From: Pseudomonadota bacterium
GTDB taxonomy: Bacteria > Pseudomonadota > Alphaproteobacteria > Sphingomonadales > Sphingomonadaceae
Length of the DNA stretch: 64,000 bases
Direction of reading: 5' to 3'
Assembly: GCA_023457895.1 (NCBI GenBank)
Contig: JAEXAY010000010.1
Span: 62,001-126,000 of the forward strand
A program made the translations under genes and the position numbers. Under the pieces are notes generated by a model. The model was given only the letters and a program-made list of their open reading frames with translations, had not been told where the DNA came from and ran no database searches. This document shows positions 1-7,824 of this stretch, piece by piece. Within the stretch, counting starts at the first letter, position 1, and each line of letters begins with the position of its first letter.

Positions 1-1
1 C

Positions 2-442
2 GTCACCAAGGAAATCCGCGACGAGATCGTCCCCCTCAACCGCAAATATGGCATCGAAGAACTGCTACAGGCCTGCGCCGATTATCCCGGCGCCAACAAT
101 GCGCGGCGCATTACCTTCGAATATGTCATGCTCAAGGACAAGAATGACAGCGACGAGGATGCGCGCGAACTGGTGCGGCTGCTGAAACAGTACAGGATTC
201 CGGCCAAGGTCAACCTCATCCCGTTCAACCCCTGGCCCGGCGCCCCCTATGACACGTCGACGCCGGAGCGGGTGAAGCGCTTTTCCGACATCATCTTCGA
301 AGCGGGTATTTCGGCGCCGGTGCGCACGCCGCGCGGGCGCGATATCGATGCCGCCTGCGGCCAGCTCAAGACCAGCGCCGAAAGAAAGAGCCGCGCCGAA
401 CTCGACCGGCTCGCCGAAGAAAAGCTGGCGGCGCTGGGTTAA
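2..442 (+). CDS. rlmN: 23S rRNA (adenine2503-C2)-methyltransferase RlmN, 3' part only
   Basis: The reading frame is open from base 2, so the gene starts outside the window; 146 C-terminal residues are visible. RlmN is a radical-SAM enzyme that methylates A2503 of 23S rRNA (and A37 of some tRNAs). The segment NLIPFNPWPG and the terminal block TPRGRDIDAACGQL are typical of RlmN/Cfr; the Cys in AACGQL is the conserved C-terminal cysteine that forms the transient RNA adduct. The 4Fe-4S CxxxCxxC motif lies upstream and cannot be checked. Identification is firm from the C-terminal motifs. Confidence 0.93.
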   Translation, partial: VTKEIRDEIVPLNRKYGIEELLQACADYPGANNARRITFEYVMLKDKNDSDEDARELVRLLKQYRIPAKVNLIPFNPWPGAPYDTSTPERVKRFSDIIFEAGISAPVRTPRGRDIDAACGQLKTSAERKSRAELDRLAEEKLAALG

Positions 443-474
443 CCAGCCGCCGCCTGCCTTTTTTGCGCGGTGTG

Positions 475-882
475 TCAGCGGACGTCGGCGCCCGCTTCCT
501 TGACGATCGCGACATAACCATGATCGTTCGAGCGGATATGGCTGAACAGCCAGTTTTCGAGCATCTTCAGCAAATCTTCTGATGCGTCCTGTCCGGCGTT
601 GTGGCGTTTTTGCAGCGCGGTCACTTCGGCGATGAACTTTTCATGCACCTTCTTGTGCAGGTCGGTCAGGCGATACCCAGCCGCTTCCATCATTTCCTCT
701 TCCTCGCTGAAATGATTGACAGTGTAATCGGCAAGCTTCTCGATGACTTCCCCAACCTGCCCGTGGTCATTGCCCTCGCGGGCCTCATATAGTTCGTTGA
801 TATAATCGACGATCTGCTGATGCTGTTCGTCAATCCAGTCGATCCCCGTGTCGAGATCATGCGTCCAGTTAAGAAAAGTCAT
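475..882 (-). CDS. Bacteriohemerythrin
   Basis: A 135-residue single-domain hemerythrin-like protein that should bind O2 at a non-heme di-iron site. All seven expected ligands are in register: H21 (DEQH), H57 and E61 (NHFSEEE), H76 and H80 (HKKVH), H115 (SHI) and D120. No signal peptide or fused signalling domain, so a soluble cytoplasmic O2 store or sensor is expected. The upstream region (913-977) holds two FNR/FixK-type palindromes and a matching -10 element, suggesting microaerobic control. Monocistronic: rlmN on the other strand ends 32 bp away, convergently. Confidence 0.93.
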   Translation of the reverse strand: MTFLNWTHDLDTGIDWIDEQHQQIVDYINELYEAREGNDHGQVGEVIEKLADYTVNHFSEEEEMMEAAGYRLTDLHKKVHEKFIAEVTALQKRHNAGQDASEDLLKMLENWLFSHIRSNDHGYVAIVKEAGADVR

Positions 883-912
883 TGCGAGGTACCCCCGTTT
901 ATAATTAGTTAA

Positions 913-977
913 TAACTGATTAATATCAGTTACTTAGCTATACACGCCTGCCCGAATAACACTTTGATCTGGATCAA
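913..977 (-). promoter_or_regulatory. Two FNR/FixK-type boxes in front of the bacteriohemerythrin gene
   Basis: At 964-977 is TTGAT-CTGG-ATCAA, a perfect match to the FNR/FixK consensus TTGAT-N4-ATCAA. At 913-932 is a perfect 8-4-8 palindrome TAACTGAT-TAAT-ATCAGTTA with the related core TGAT-N4-ATCA. On the minus strand TATAGC (942-937) is a plausible -10; a start near 929-930 puts the first box at about -41, the class II activator position, and the second palindrome over the start site. Palindromes are seen directly; the regulator and geometry are inferred. Confidence 0.65.
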
Positions 978-1091
978 TAAGCGATGGGGTGGGCGGGAAT
1001 GCACCTGGGGCTGAACATCAGCCAACGCCGCATTCAGCCTTTGGTTAGCGACCCCAGGTTAGATATTGACGGCAAGCAAGAGGAGTCGATA

Positions 1092-1745
1092 TTGATCCGT
1101 ACCTGGCATATTCCGGTCATCGCGGCAGGGCTGATGGCTTCCTTTTCCGCCTCGGCCCAGACCACCCCGCCCGCCGACGCCTGGCAGATCGGGCCTGTCA
1201 TCAAGGGGCGCAACTATTCGGTCGGCATGCCGTTAACCCCGGCACCCGAACGCGGCGGAGGCTGGTCGTTCGACTTCCCCTATCCGACCGTCGACGATGG
1301 CCATGTCCATTATCTGACTTTCCGGCATGGATCGCTGGCCGGCAAATCGAAGATCGTTATGCGCTATCGCATCGATGCAGACCGCGGTGTTCGCTTTCTC
1401 GCGCGCGATGCCGCGCCCGGGACGCCGGCCACCATGACCGTCTATTTTCAGCGAGGCGGCGATCGCTGGACCGCCAAGGGACCTTATGTCAATTTCCGCT
1501 GGTACGCCCATTTTGCCACCACGCCGCTAACGCCCGGCGTGCGCGAACTGACCATCGACCTCAATGATCCGCGCTGGATCGCGGTGGTCGGCGGCAATGC
1601 CGCCGAGCGTCCGGAAGCCTTTTCGAACGCCAAGTTCAACGCCGACCGCGTCGGCTTTGTCATGGGCGGCGGAGGCGGCCTTGGGCACGGTGTCTATACG
1701 ACCGGCCCGGCGCGCTTCACCCTGCTCAGTTACCGTGTGATTTAG
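1092..1745 (+). CDS. Secreted protein of unknown function
   Basis: The preferred start is TTG at 1092, preceded by AGGAG at 1080-1084; the in-frame ATG at 984 lies over a hundred bases upstream without a better ribosome site and would bury the signal peptide. From TTG the 217-residue product begins with a classical signal sequence ending near SASAQ, so export is expected. The mature part is Gly/Tyr/Trp-rich and beta-like (for example FRWYAHFATTPL, VGFVMGGGGG), resembling a single carbohydrate-binding-like or lectin-like domain, but I recognise no family. Stands alone upstream of the TSUP permease (40 bp gap). Confidence 0.7.
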   Translation: MIRTWHIPVIAAGLMASFSASAQTTPPADAWQIGPVIKGRNYSVGMPLTPAPERGGGWSFDFPYPTVDDGHVHYLTFRHGSLAGKSKIVMRYRIDADRGVRFLARDAAPGTPATMTVYFQRGGDRWTAKGPYVNFRWYAHFATTPLTPGVRELTIDLNDPRWIAVVGGNAAERPEAFSNAKFNADRVGFVMGGGGGLGHGVYTTGPARFTLLSYRVI

Positions 1746-1785
1746 GGGCTGGCCCCAACCGCGCCGCTTGCCTAAGGCGGCGCAC

Positions 1786-2547
1786 ATGGACTTCTCCCTT
1801 GCCTCACTTGCGCTGGTGTTCGGTGCCGGGATTCTGGGCGGCGCGATGAATGCGCTGGCGGGCGGGGGGACGTTTGCGACGCTGCCCGCGTTGCTCGCGG
1901 TCGGCCTTCCCGCCAATACCGCCAATGCAACGTCGAATGTCGCGCTGCTTCCGGGTGCGGGGATGAGCGCGTGGACCTTTCGCGACGAACTGGCACCGCT
2001 CGGGGGCGTGCCGGTTCGCACGCTTGCCGCGATCACCTTCATCGGCGGCCTCATCGGCAGCGCGCTCCTCGTCATCACGCCGAGCGATACCTTCGACATC
2101 ATCATCCCCTGGCTGGTACTCTATGCATTTGTCGTGCTCGCGTTCGGCAAGCGCGCGAGCGACTGGTTGCACGACCGCGTGACCATCGGGGGCAGGACAT
2201 TGATGGTGGCGCAGGCGCTGCTCGGCATCTATGGCGGCTATTTCGGCGGCGGGGTCGGGCTGATGATGACCGCGACCTATGGCCTTCTTGCCGGTCACTC
2301 CCCGCGCGAACTGTTCGCCCCGCGCACGCTGATGCTCGCCATCGCCAATCTCGCTGCGGCCTTCGTCTTCATCGCCGCGCTGATGGTGGTGTGGTGGGCG
2401 TGCGTGCCGATGCTGGCGGGGTCGATCATCGGCGGCTGGGGCGGCGCGCATATCGGCAAGCGGCTTCCGGCGAACTGGGTGCGGGCGTGGACGTTGCTGG
2501 TGACGGCGGCGACCACGGTAGTGTTTTTCGCAAGGGCTTATGGGTGA
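1786..2547 (+). CDS. TSUP family (TauE/SafE, DUF81) membrane permease
   Basis: A 253-residue polytopic protein with about eight hydrophobic segments and the two Gly-rich family signatures: GGAMNALAGGGTF near residues 15-27 and a second half-repeat with YGGYFGGGVGLMM. TSUP proteins move sulfite, sulfoacetate or other organosulfonates and small anions across the inner membrane; the substrate here cannot be told. The start is placed at ATG 1786 behind AAGGCGG (1774-1780), not the earlier TTG at 1768. No linked sulfur genes are visible. Confidence 0.88.
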   Translation: MDFSLASLALVFGAGILGGAMNALAGGGTFATLPALLAVGLPANTANATSNVALLPGAGMSAWTFRDELAPLGGVPVRTLAAITFIGGLIGSALLVITPSDTFDIIIPWLVLYAFVVLAFGKRASDWLHDRVTIGGRTLMVAQALLGIYGGYFGGGVGLMMTATYGLLAGHSPRELFAPRTLMLAIANLAAAFVFIAALMVVWWACVPMLAGSIIGGWGGAHIGKRLPANWVRAWTLLVTAATTVVFFARAYG

Positions 2548-2579
2548 GGCTTTTGGGGCGATTGAGTCATGCTGAGGGA

Positions 2580-2607
2580 TGTCCTTCGGCAGGCTCAGGA
2601 CGAACGG
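2580..2607. repeat. Solitary palindromic repeat of the cttcgacaggctcagg family
   Basis: A single degenerate copy (tccttcggcaggctcagga) of the short repeat that recurs in both orientations at 40106-40195, 44752-45022 and 45416-45563. It sits in the convergent gap between the TSUP permease and the HxlR regulator. Similar elements are common between genes in sphingomonads. Confidence 0.7.
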
Positions 2608-2639
2608 GCAAACTGAACGGCGCTACCTTTCCATTTACT

Positions 2640-3299
2640 CTAAGCCGCCTTCTCCGGCAGCGCGAACAGGTCGAGAAAGCGCTGGGCGAGCGCGCGGTCG
2701 CCTATGACCTCGACCCGGCCTTCGGCCTCTGCCGCAGCCAGCGGCATCGGCCCGTAGAGTGCGGGCAGGATGGCATTGGGATTGGCCATAGCGAGGGTGA
2801 AGGCGGGGGCATCGGCCGCACCGCGCCGGATGGTGAGTTCACCGTCGGCAAGGTCGAGAGCGAAACGATCCGCTCCCACCGTGAAGGCCGCGCGCAGGTC
2901 GCAGAGCGCCCGCGCCTTTGCCGCATCGATCATCGTCCGCAGCGACAGCATCAGCGAGGTTGGCCCGAACGGCAGCGACGGATCGTGGCCATGTGATCGC
3001 GCGCCCCAGCGTCCGAGCGCCTGCGTCACCGTCTCGAGCTCCTGCCCCCAAGGCGTCAGCGCATAGCGGACGATGCCGTCTTCCTCCTGACGCTCGACGA
3101 GACCGGCCGCTTCCATTTCCTCCAGCCGCTGGGTCAACACATTGGCCGAAATGCCGGGCAACCCACGCCGGATGCCGGAGAAACGGCGTGCACCCAGCAT
3201 CATCTCCCGCGCCACCAGCAAGGCCCAGCGGTCGCCAATCAGTTCGAGCGCATGCGCGACTGCGCAGGCGTCGCCATAGCGTCGATTCGTCGCGCTCAT
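2640..3299 (-). CDS. HxlR-family transcriptional regulator with C-terminal SCP2-like domain
   Basis: A 219-residue regulator starting at ATG 3299 (MSATNRRYG...); an in-frame ATG at 3356 would add 19 residues but has a poorer ribosome site. Residues ~6-100 form the winged helix typical of HxlR (CAVAHALELIGDRWALL, FSGIRRGLPGISANVLTQRL). The C-terminal ~90 residues look like an SCP2/sterol-carrier-type ligand pocket, a combination found in larger HxlR proteins. It is divergent from the gene run beginning at 3420, whose products are small-molecule-handling enzymes, so it is probably the local repressor; the ligand is unknown. Confidence 0.87.
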   Translation of the reverse strand: MSATNRRYGDACAVAHALELIGDRWALLVAREMMLGARRFSGIRRGLPGISANVLTQRLEEMEAAGLVERQEEDGIVRYALTPWGQELETVTQALGRWGARSHGHDPSLPFGPTSLMLSLRTMIDAAKARALCDLRAAFTVGADRFALDLADGELTIRRGAADAPAFTLAMANPNAILPALYGPMPLAAAEAEGRVEVIGDRALAQRFLDLFALPEKAA

Positions 3300-3419
3300 G
3301 TCTCGTTTGGTTGTTTTTTCTAACTTCATGGTTGCTTTTTGTAACTCATTTGTCATGCTTAGGCAATAGCAAGCGAGTCGCAGGCGGTGCGCAGCGCGAC
3401 GGAATGAGAGGAGCAGCCG

Positions 3420-3872
3420 ATGACCGGCAAGATGATATTCGTGAATTTACCTGTGGAAAATTTGCCGCGCGCAATGGCTTTCTATCAAGCGATCGGCTTC
3501 ACCAACAATCGCCAGTTCACCGATGAAACCGCCGCGTGCATGGTGCTGTCCGATGCGATTTACGTGATGCTGCTCACCCATGCCAAATGGCGGGGCTTTA
3601 CCGACCGGCCGATCCCCGGGGCGGGATCGAGCGAGGTCATGCTGGCGCTCGCGCTGGCGAGCAGGGATGAGGTCAATGCCTTCGTCGAAGCCGGCGCGAA
3701 GGCGGGCGGCACCGCCGATATCAATCCGCCTGAGGATCATGGCTTCATGTTCCAGCGCAGCCTGCTCGATCCCGACGGCCATCTGTGGGAGCCATTCTGG
3801 ATGGACCCGGAGGCCGCGGCGAGCGGCCCGGACGCGGCCACCAGCGACGAAATTCCGCCGCAGGGCAAGTGA
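3420..3872 (+). CDS. VOC (glyoxalase/bleomycin-resistance) family protein
   Basis: A 150-residue single VOC domain made of paired beta-alpha-beta-beta-beta modules: MIFVNLPVENLPRAMAFYQA at the N-terminus and DPDGHLWEPFWMD near the end, where the Glu of LWEP is in the usual metal-ligand place. Proteins of this type serve as dioxygenases, isomerases or resistance proteins; the substrate cannot be inferred. It is the first gene after the divergent HxlR regulator and is followed 14 bp later by a GST gene, so it opens the putative operon of 3420-8483. Confidence 0.88.
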   Translation: MTGKMIFVNLPVENLPRAMAFYQAIGFTNNRQFTDETAACMVLSDAIYVMLLTHAKWRGFTDRPIPGAGSSEVMLALALASRDEVNAFVEAGAKAGGTADINPPEDHGFMFQRSLLDPDGHLWEPFWMDPEAAASGPDAATSDEIPPQGK

Positions 3873-3886
3873 GCGGAGGAACCGTC

Positions 3887-4579
3887 ATGGCTGTCGATCC
3901 CAACGCCCCCGTCACCGTCGGCGCCTATAGCTGGGTCCCGGAATTTGCCCGCGGCTTCGTGCGCGATCTGCGCGTGCGCTGGACGCTCGAGGAGATCGGC
4001 CGGGACTATGCGGTCGAACTGGTCGATGTCCGGATGAAGCCGGACAACATGCGCGATCACCAGCCGTTCGCGCAGGTGCCCTGGTATCGCGACGGCGAGG
4101 CCGAACTGTTTGAATCGGGCGCGATCTGCCTGTGGATCGCGCAACGAAGCGGCTCGCTCACCGGCACCGGCGAGGCGGAACAGGCGCGCACGCTGAGCTG
4201 GCTGTTTTCGGCGCTCAACAGCATCGAGCCCTTCACCATGCAACTGGCCGCGATCGACCTGTTTTCGAAGGGCGAGGAATGGGCGAAGCTGCGCCGCCCC
4301 AAGGCGGTCGCCGACGTCGACAAACGGCTCGCGCCAGTCGAGGCGCATCTGGCTGGCCGCGAATGGCTGGGCGCGCAGTTCACCGTCGCCGACATCATTC
4401 TCGCGACGGTGCTGCGCGATATCCACGACCCGGCAGTGCTCGAGCGCCATCCTGCGCTCAAGGCCTATCTCGCGCGCGCCATCGCCCGGCCCGCATTCCA
4501 GGCGGCGATGGACGCGCAACTCGCCGACTTCCTGCCGCTCGATGCGGCGCCCCCGACATCCGAAGGAGATAATTCATGA
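3887..4579 (+). CDS. Glutathione S-transferase family protein
   Basis: A 230-residue GST starting at ATG 3887 with GCGGAGGA just upstream; the open frame extends back to 3785 but overlaps the VOC gene and lacks a ribosome site there. It has an N-terminal thioredoxin-like domain (~10-88, with QVPWYRDGEAELFESGAI forming the glutathione-binding cis-Pro and ES elements) and a helical C-terminal domain (WLGAQFTVADIILATVLRD). It overlaps the next start codon by four bases (ATGA), indicating translational coupling. Likely cytoplasmic; the electrophile is unknown. Confidence 0.88.
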   Translation: MAVDPNAPVTVGAYSWVPEFARGFVRDLRVRWTLEEIGRDYAVELVDVRMKPDNMRDHQPFAQVPWYRDGEAELFESGAICLWIAQRSGSLTGTGEAEQARTLSWLFSALNSIEPFTMQLAAIDLFSKGEEWAKLRRPKAVADVDKRLAPVEAHLAGREWLGAQFTVADIILATVLRDIHDPAVLERHPALKAYLARAIARPAFQAAMDAQLADFLPLDAAPPTSEGDNS

Positions 4580-5292
4580 CCTATATCGAAGGCTTCATCA
4601 CGCCGGTGCCCAAGGCCAACAAACAGGCCTATCTCGACCACGCCGCAAAATCGCAGGCGATGATGCAGGAATTTGGCGTCACGCGCATGGTCGAATGCTG
4701 GGGCAGCGACGTTCCCGAAGGCAAGGTCACCGATTTCGGCAAGGCCGTCGCCGCAAAGGATGACGAGGACGTGCTGTTCAGCTGGTTCGAATATCCGGAC
4801 AAGGCGGCGCGCGATGCCGCCAACCAGAAGATGATGTCCGATCCGCGCATGGAGGAGATGGCCAAATCGATGCCCTTCGACGGCAGCCGGATGATTTATG
4901 GGGGCTTTGATACCATCCTCGACGACAAGACGGGCGGCAAGGGTGGCTATATTGACGGCATTGTGGTGCCCGTGCCGGTCGCCAATAAGGATTCCTATAA
5001 GACGATGGCGGACAAGACCTCAAAACTGTTCCGTGAGCATGGCGCCGTGCGCGTGGTCGAAGGCTGGGGCGATGACATTCCCGCAGGCAAACAGACCGAT
5101 TTCCGCCGCGCAGCGAAGGCGAACGACAGCGAGACGGTGGTCTACAGCTTCATCGAATGGCCCGACAAGGCAACGCGCGACGCGGCGTGGGAGAAGATGA
5201 TGAATGACCCCGCGATGCAGCCCGAAGGCGAGATGCCGTTCGATGGCAGCCGCATGTTCTGGGGCGGTTTCGATCCCATTTTCGATAAGTAG
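4576..5292 (+). CDS. Tandem-duplicated DUF1428 (YbaA-like) protein
   Basis: A 238-residue protein made of two copies of the ~118-residue DUF1428 domain, whose usual members (E. coli YbaA) are single-domain with a dimeric alpha/beta-barrel ferredoxin-like fold. Each half shows the same landmarks: Y-I-(E/D)-G at the beginning, G(V/A)xR(M/V)VE near the first third, then MPFDGSRM and GGFD at the end (residues ~97-110 and ~222-236). The family has no assigned reaction. The fusion probably makes an intramolecular dimer. Translationally coupled to the preceding GST. Confidence 0.88.
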   Translation: MTYIEGFITPVPKANKQAYLDHAAKSQAMMQEFGVTRMVECWGSDVPEGKVTDFGKAVAAKDDEDVLFSWFEYPDKAARDAANQKMMSDPRMEEMAKSMPFDGSRMIYGGFDTILDDKTGGKGGYIDGIVVPVPVANKDSYKTMADKTSKLFREHGAVRVVEGWGDDIPAGKQTDFRRAAKANDSETVVYSFIEWPDKATRDAAWEKMMNDPAMQPEGEMPFDGSRMFWGGFDPIFDK

Positions 5293-5314
5293 GAAACGGA
5301 CAAGGAACTCCGCA

Positions 5315-5674
5315 ATGCGTGTGATGATACTGGTCAAGGCGACGAAGGACAGCGAAACGGGCCGACTCCCCACCAGCGAGGAACTCGCCGCGATGGGCGC
5401 GTTCAACGAGGAGTTGGCGGCCGCAGGCATCATGCAGGCGGGTGACGGGCTGAAGCCCTCCTCTTACGGCAAACGTGTCGCGTTCGACGGTGCCGGGCGC
5501 ACGGTGAGCGACGGTCCGTTCGCCGCAACCAGCGAACTGGTGGCGGGTTACTGGATATGGAATGTCCGCGACATGGATGAGGCGGTCGCGTGGGTTAAAC
5601 GCTGCCCCAACCCCATGCCCGGCCCCAGCGAGATCGAAGTCCGCCCGTTGTACGAAGCCGAGGATTTTGCCTGA
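5315..5674 (+). CDS. YciI/YCII-related domain protein
   Basis: A 119-residue YCII-type protein, start ATG 5315 with AAGGAA upstream; the longer open frame to 5204 lies inside the previous gene. It opens with MRVMILVKA and carries the block DGPFAATSELVAGYWIW, typical of the DGPF/YCII subgroup often found beside ECF sigma factors (none is present here). These ferredoxin-like proteins use a His-Asp pair in some members; a specific activity is not known. Fourth gene of the tightly spaced 3420-8483 run. Confidence 0.85.
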   Translation: MRVMILVKATKDSETGRLPTSEELAAMGAFNEELAAAGIMQAGDGLKPSSYGKRVAFDGAGRTVSDGPFAATSELVAGYWIWNVRDMDEAVAWVKRCPNPMPGPSEIEVRPLYEAEDFA

Positions 5675-5704
5675 AACGAAAATGACGATGGAAGGAGAAA
5701 GACG

Positions 5705-6484
5705 ATGAGCAACCCGCATGGCTCGCATATCTGGTACGAACTGATGACCACTGATGTTGATGCCGCAAGCGATTTCTATCCCAAGATTTTGCCCTGGGCG
5801 GTGGAAAAGTCCGAGATGCCGGGCATGGATTACCGCATGATTGTTGCGCCCGAAGGCAGGCCCGAGGGCGGCGTTGGCGGAATGATGAAGCTGCCCGCTG
5901 ACGCGCCGCAGCAGCCCGTGTGGATGGGCTATATCGGCGTCGAAGATGTCGATGGGACGGTCGAGAAGATCAAGGAAAAGGGCGGCGCAGTCCACATGGA
6001 GCCGACCGACATTCCCGACGTCGGCCGCTTCGCCATGGTCACCGATCCGCAAGGAGTGGCCTTCTACGTAATGAAGGGCAATTCGCCTGAATCGAGCATG
6101 GCTTTCGCCTATGACAAGCCGCGCGTCGGCCATGTCGCGTGGAATGAGCTGGCAACGCCGGACAAGGACGGCGCGATGGCCTTCTACGGCGACATCTTCG
6201 GCTGGAAGAAGGATGGCGAGATGGACATGGGCCCGCAAGGCACCTACGATTTCCTGCGCGATGGTGAGGGGATGCTGGGTGCGATGATGAACGAGCCCGC
6301 CGAAATGCCCGTGGCGATGTGGACCTACTATTTCCGCGTCGATAACATCACCGAAGCACAGGCAGCGATCGATACCAATGGCGGCAAGGTCGTCAACGGC
6401 CCGCACGAAATCCCCGGCGGCGAGCATATGCTGAACGCGCAAGACCCGCAGGGCGGCTTTTTCTCGCTCGTCGGCAAGAAATAG
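5705..6484 (+). CDS. Two-domain VOC family protein
   Basis: A 259-residue protein with two successive VOC domains (~8-122 and ~138-256). Each starts with a comparable phrase (GSHIWYELMTTDVDAASDFY; GHVAWNELATPDKDGAMAFY) and ends with a D-PQG block (DPQGVAFYVM; DPQGGFFSLVG). Members of this subgroup are annotated as glyoxalase-like or hydroxylase-like and some act in mycothiol or antibiotic metabolism, but the substrate is unknown. A good AAGGAG ribosome site precedes the start and the next gene follows 26 bp later. Confidence 0.88.
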   Translation: MSNPHGSHIWYELMTTDVDAASDFYPKILPWAVEKSEMPGMDYRMIVAPEGRPEGGVGGMMKLPADAPQQPVWMGYIGVEDVDGTVEKIKEKGGAVHMEPTDIPDVGRFAMVTDPQGVAFYVMKGNSPESSMAFAYDKPRVGHVAWNELATPDKDGAMAFYGDIFGWKKDGEMDMGPQGTYDFLRDGEGMLGAMMNEPAEMPVAMWTYYFRVDNITEAQAAIDTNGGKVVNGPHEIPGGEHMLNAQDPQGGFFSLVGKK

Positions 6485-6510
6485 CCATCACTTAAAGGAG
6501 GACAAGGACC

Positions 6511-6864
6511 ATGGCCGAACAACATTACAAGGGCGGTTGCCAGTGTGGCGCGGTGGCTTACGAGGTCGATGCCGATCTCGACGAGACGATCACCTGCAAC
6601 TGCTCACGCTGCAAGCCGATGGGCTTTGTCCTCACGTTTGTGCCCGCAGAGAAGTTCACCCTCACATCGGGTGAGGACGCGACCACCGAATATCGATTCA
6701 ACAAGGGGGCAATCCAGCACCTCTTCTGTTCGACCTGCGGGGTCGAAAGCTTCGCACGCGGCGAACAGGACGGACACAAGATGGTCGCGATCAACGCCAA
6801 CTGCCTTGAGGGTGTCGATACCCGTGACCTCCCCTCGCAACGCGTCGATGGCGCGCGCTTCTGA
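6511..6864 (+). CDS. GFA family (glutathione-dependent formaldehyde-activating-like) protein
   Basis: A 117-residue zinc-binding GFA domain. The Zn-ligand cysteines are visible as GGCQCGAVAYE near residue 10, CNCSRC near residue 30 and LFCSTCGVESF near residue 73. The family was named for Gfa, which accelerates adduct formation between formaldehyde and glutathione, but most members are uncharacterised. Its position among two GSTs and several VOC proteins suggests glutathione-linked handling of an aldehyde or other electrophile; that is inference. Confidence 0.9.
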   Translation: MAEQHYKGGCQCGAVAYEVDADLDETITCNCSRCKPMGFVLTFVPAEKFTLTSGEDATTEYRFNKGAIQHLFCSTCGVESFARGEQDGHKMVAINANCLEGVDTRDLPSQRVDGARF

Positions 6865-6880
6865 ACAAAGGATTTCCGCG

Positions 6881-7372
6881 ATGAGCATCCCCAAGAATAC
6901 AATCTGCCTGTGGTACGACAAGGACGCCGAGGCTGCGGCGCGCTTTTACGCGGCAACCTTCCCGGACAGCGTTGTCGGCGCGGTCCACCGCGCACCTGCC
7001 GACTATCCGGACGGCAAGAAGGGCGACGTGCTGACGGTCGAGTTCACCATCTGCGGCATCCCCTGCATCGGGCTGAACGGCGGGGCCGCCTTCCCGCAGA
7101 CCGAGGCCTTCTCCTTCCAGATCGCGACCGACGATCAGGCGGAAACCGACCGCTACTGGAATGCGATCGTCGGCAATGACGGCAAGGAAAGCGCGTGCGG
7201 CTGGTGCAAGGACAAATGGGGTCTCAACTGGCAGATCACCCCGCGTGTCCTTACCGAGGCGATGGCGAAGGGTGGCGACGTCGCCAAGCGCGCATTCGAG
7301 GCTATGATGACGATGCAGAAGATCGACGTCGCGAAAATCGAGGCGGCCATCGCGGAGGTCTCTGCGGCATGA
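6881..7372 (+). CDS. VOC family protein of the PhnB/3-demethylubiquinone methyltransferase-like type
   Basis: A 163-residue VOC-type protein starting at ATG 6881; the longer open frame runs back into the GFA gene. The pattern (LWYDKDAEAAARFYAATFP, then GIPCIGLNGG, then CGWCKDKWGLNWQITP) is the PhnB-like group often labelled 3-demethylubiquinone-9 3-methyltransferase, although VOC proteins of this kind are not proven methyltransferases. The last four bases overlap the next start (ATGA), so it is coupled to the SRPBCC gene. Confidence 0.87.
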   Translation: MSIPKNTICLWYDKDAEAAARFYAATFPDSVVGAVHRAPADYPDGKKGDVLTVEFTICGIPCIGLNGGAAFPQTEAFSFQIATDDQAETDRYWNAIVGNDGKESACGWCKDKWGLNWQITPRVLTEAMAKGGDVAKRAFEAMMTMQKIDVAKIEAAIAEVSAA

Positions 7373-7824
7373 GCCGCAGCTTCACGGCCTGGGTCCATGT
7401 ATCGCGCCCGCCGCGCGAGGTCTATGACGCGGTCGCTGATCCCGCGCAACTGTCGCGCTATTTCACCACCGGCGGCGCGAAGGGATGGGCCGAGACCGGC
7501 GCGACCGTGACCTGGGAGTTCGGCGACTTCCCCGGCCCCTTCCCGGTGGAAATCGACGAGGCGGTTCCGGGCGAACGCATCGCGCTGCGCTGGCCCGCGC
7601 ACGAGGAGGGCAGCAAGCCATGCATGACCAGTGTGGTCTTTGCCTTCGCACCGGTCGACGAGGGCCGGCGCACCAAGGTGTCCGTCACCGAAAGCGGCTG
7701 GAGCGACACGCCAGCGGGCGAGAAGGCCGCCTATGGCAATTGCATGGGCTGGTCGCAGATGCTGATAGCGCTGAAGGCGTGGGTCGAACATGGCATCAAC
7801 CTGCGCGAAGGGGCGTATAAGTGA
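7369..7824 (+). CDS. SRPBCC / AHSA1-like (Activator of Hsp90 homology) domain protein
   Basis: A 151-residue START-like protein with a helix-grip pocket: VHVSRPPREVYDAVADPAQL at the N-terminus, WEFGDFPGPFPVEIDEAVPG in the middle and GWSQMLIALKAWVEHG in the long C-terminal helix. Bacterial AHSA1-like proteins bind hydrophobic ligands and often sit with YciI and VOC genes. The start is the ATG overlapping the stop of the preceding gene; its own stop overlaps the GTG start of the next GST. Confidence 0.87.
   Translation: MSRSFTAWVHVSRPPREVYDAVADPAQLSRYFTTGGAKGWAETGATVTWEFGDFPGPFPVEIDEAVPGERIALRWPAHEEGSKPCMTSVVFAFAPVDEGRRTKVSVTESGWSDTPAGEKAAYGNCMGWSQMLIALKAWVEHGINLREGAYK

Noticed and set aside
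442..475. Terminator after rlmN (run of six T at 459-464)
   Set aside because: No convincing stem precedes the T-run.
5150..6442. Long minus-strand open frame (430 codons)
   Set aside because: It is antisense to the well-supported DUF1428, YciI and VOC genes and its translation has no domain character; typical high-GC shadow frame.
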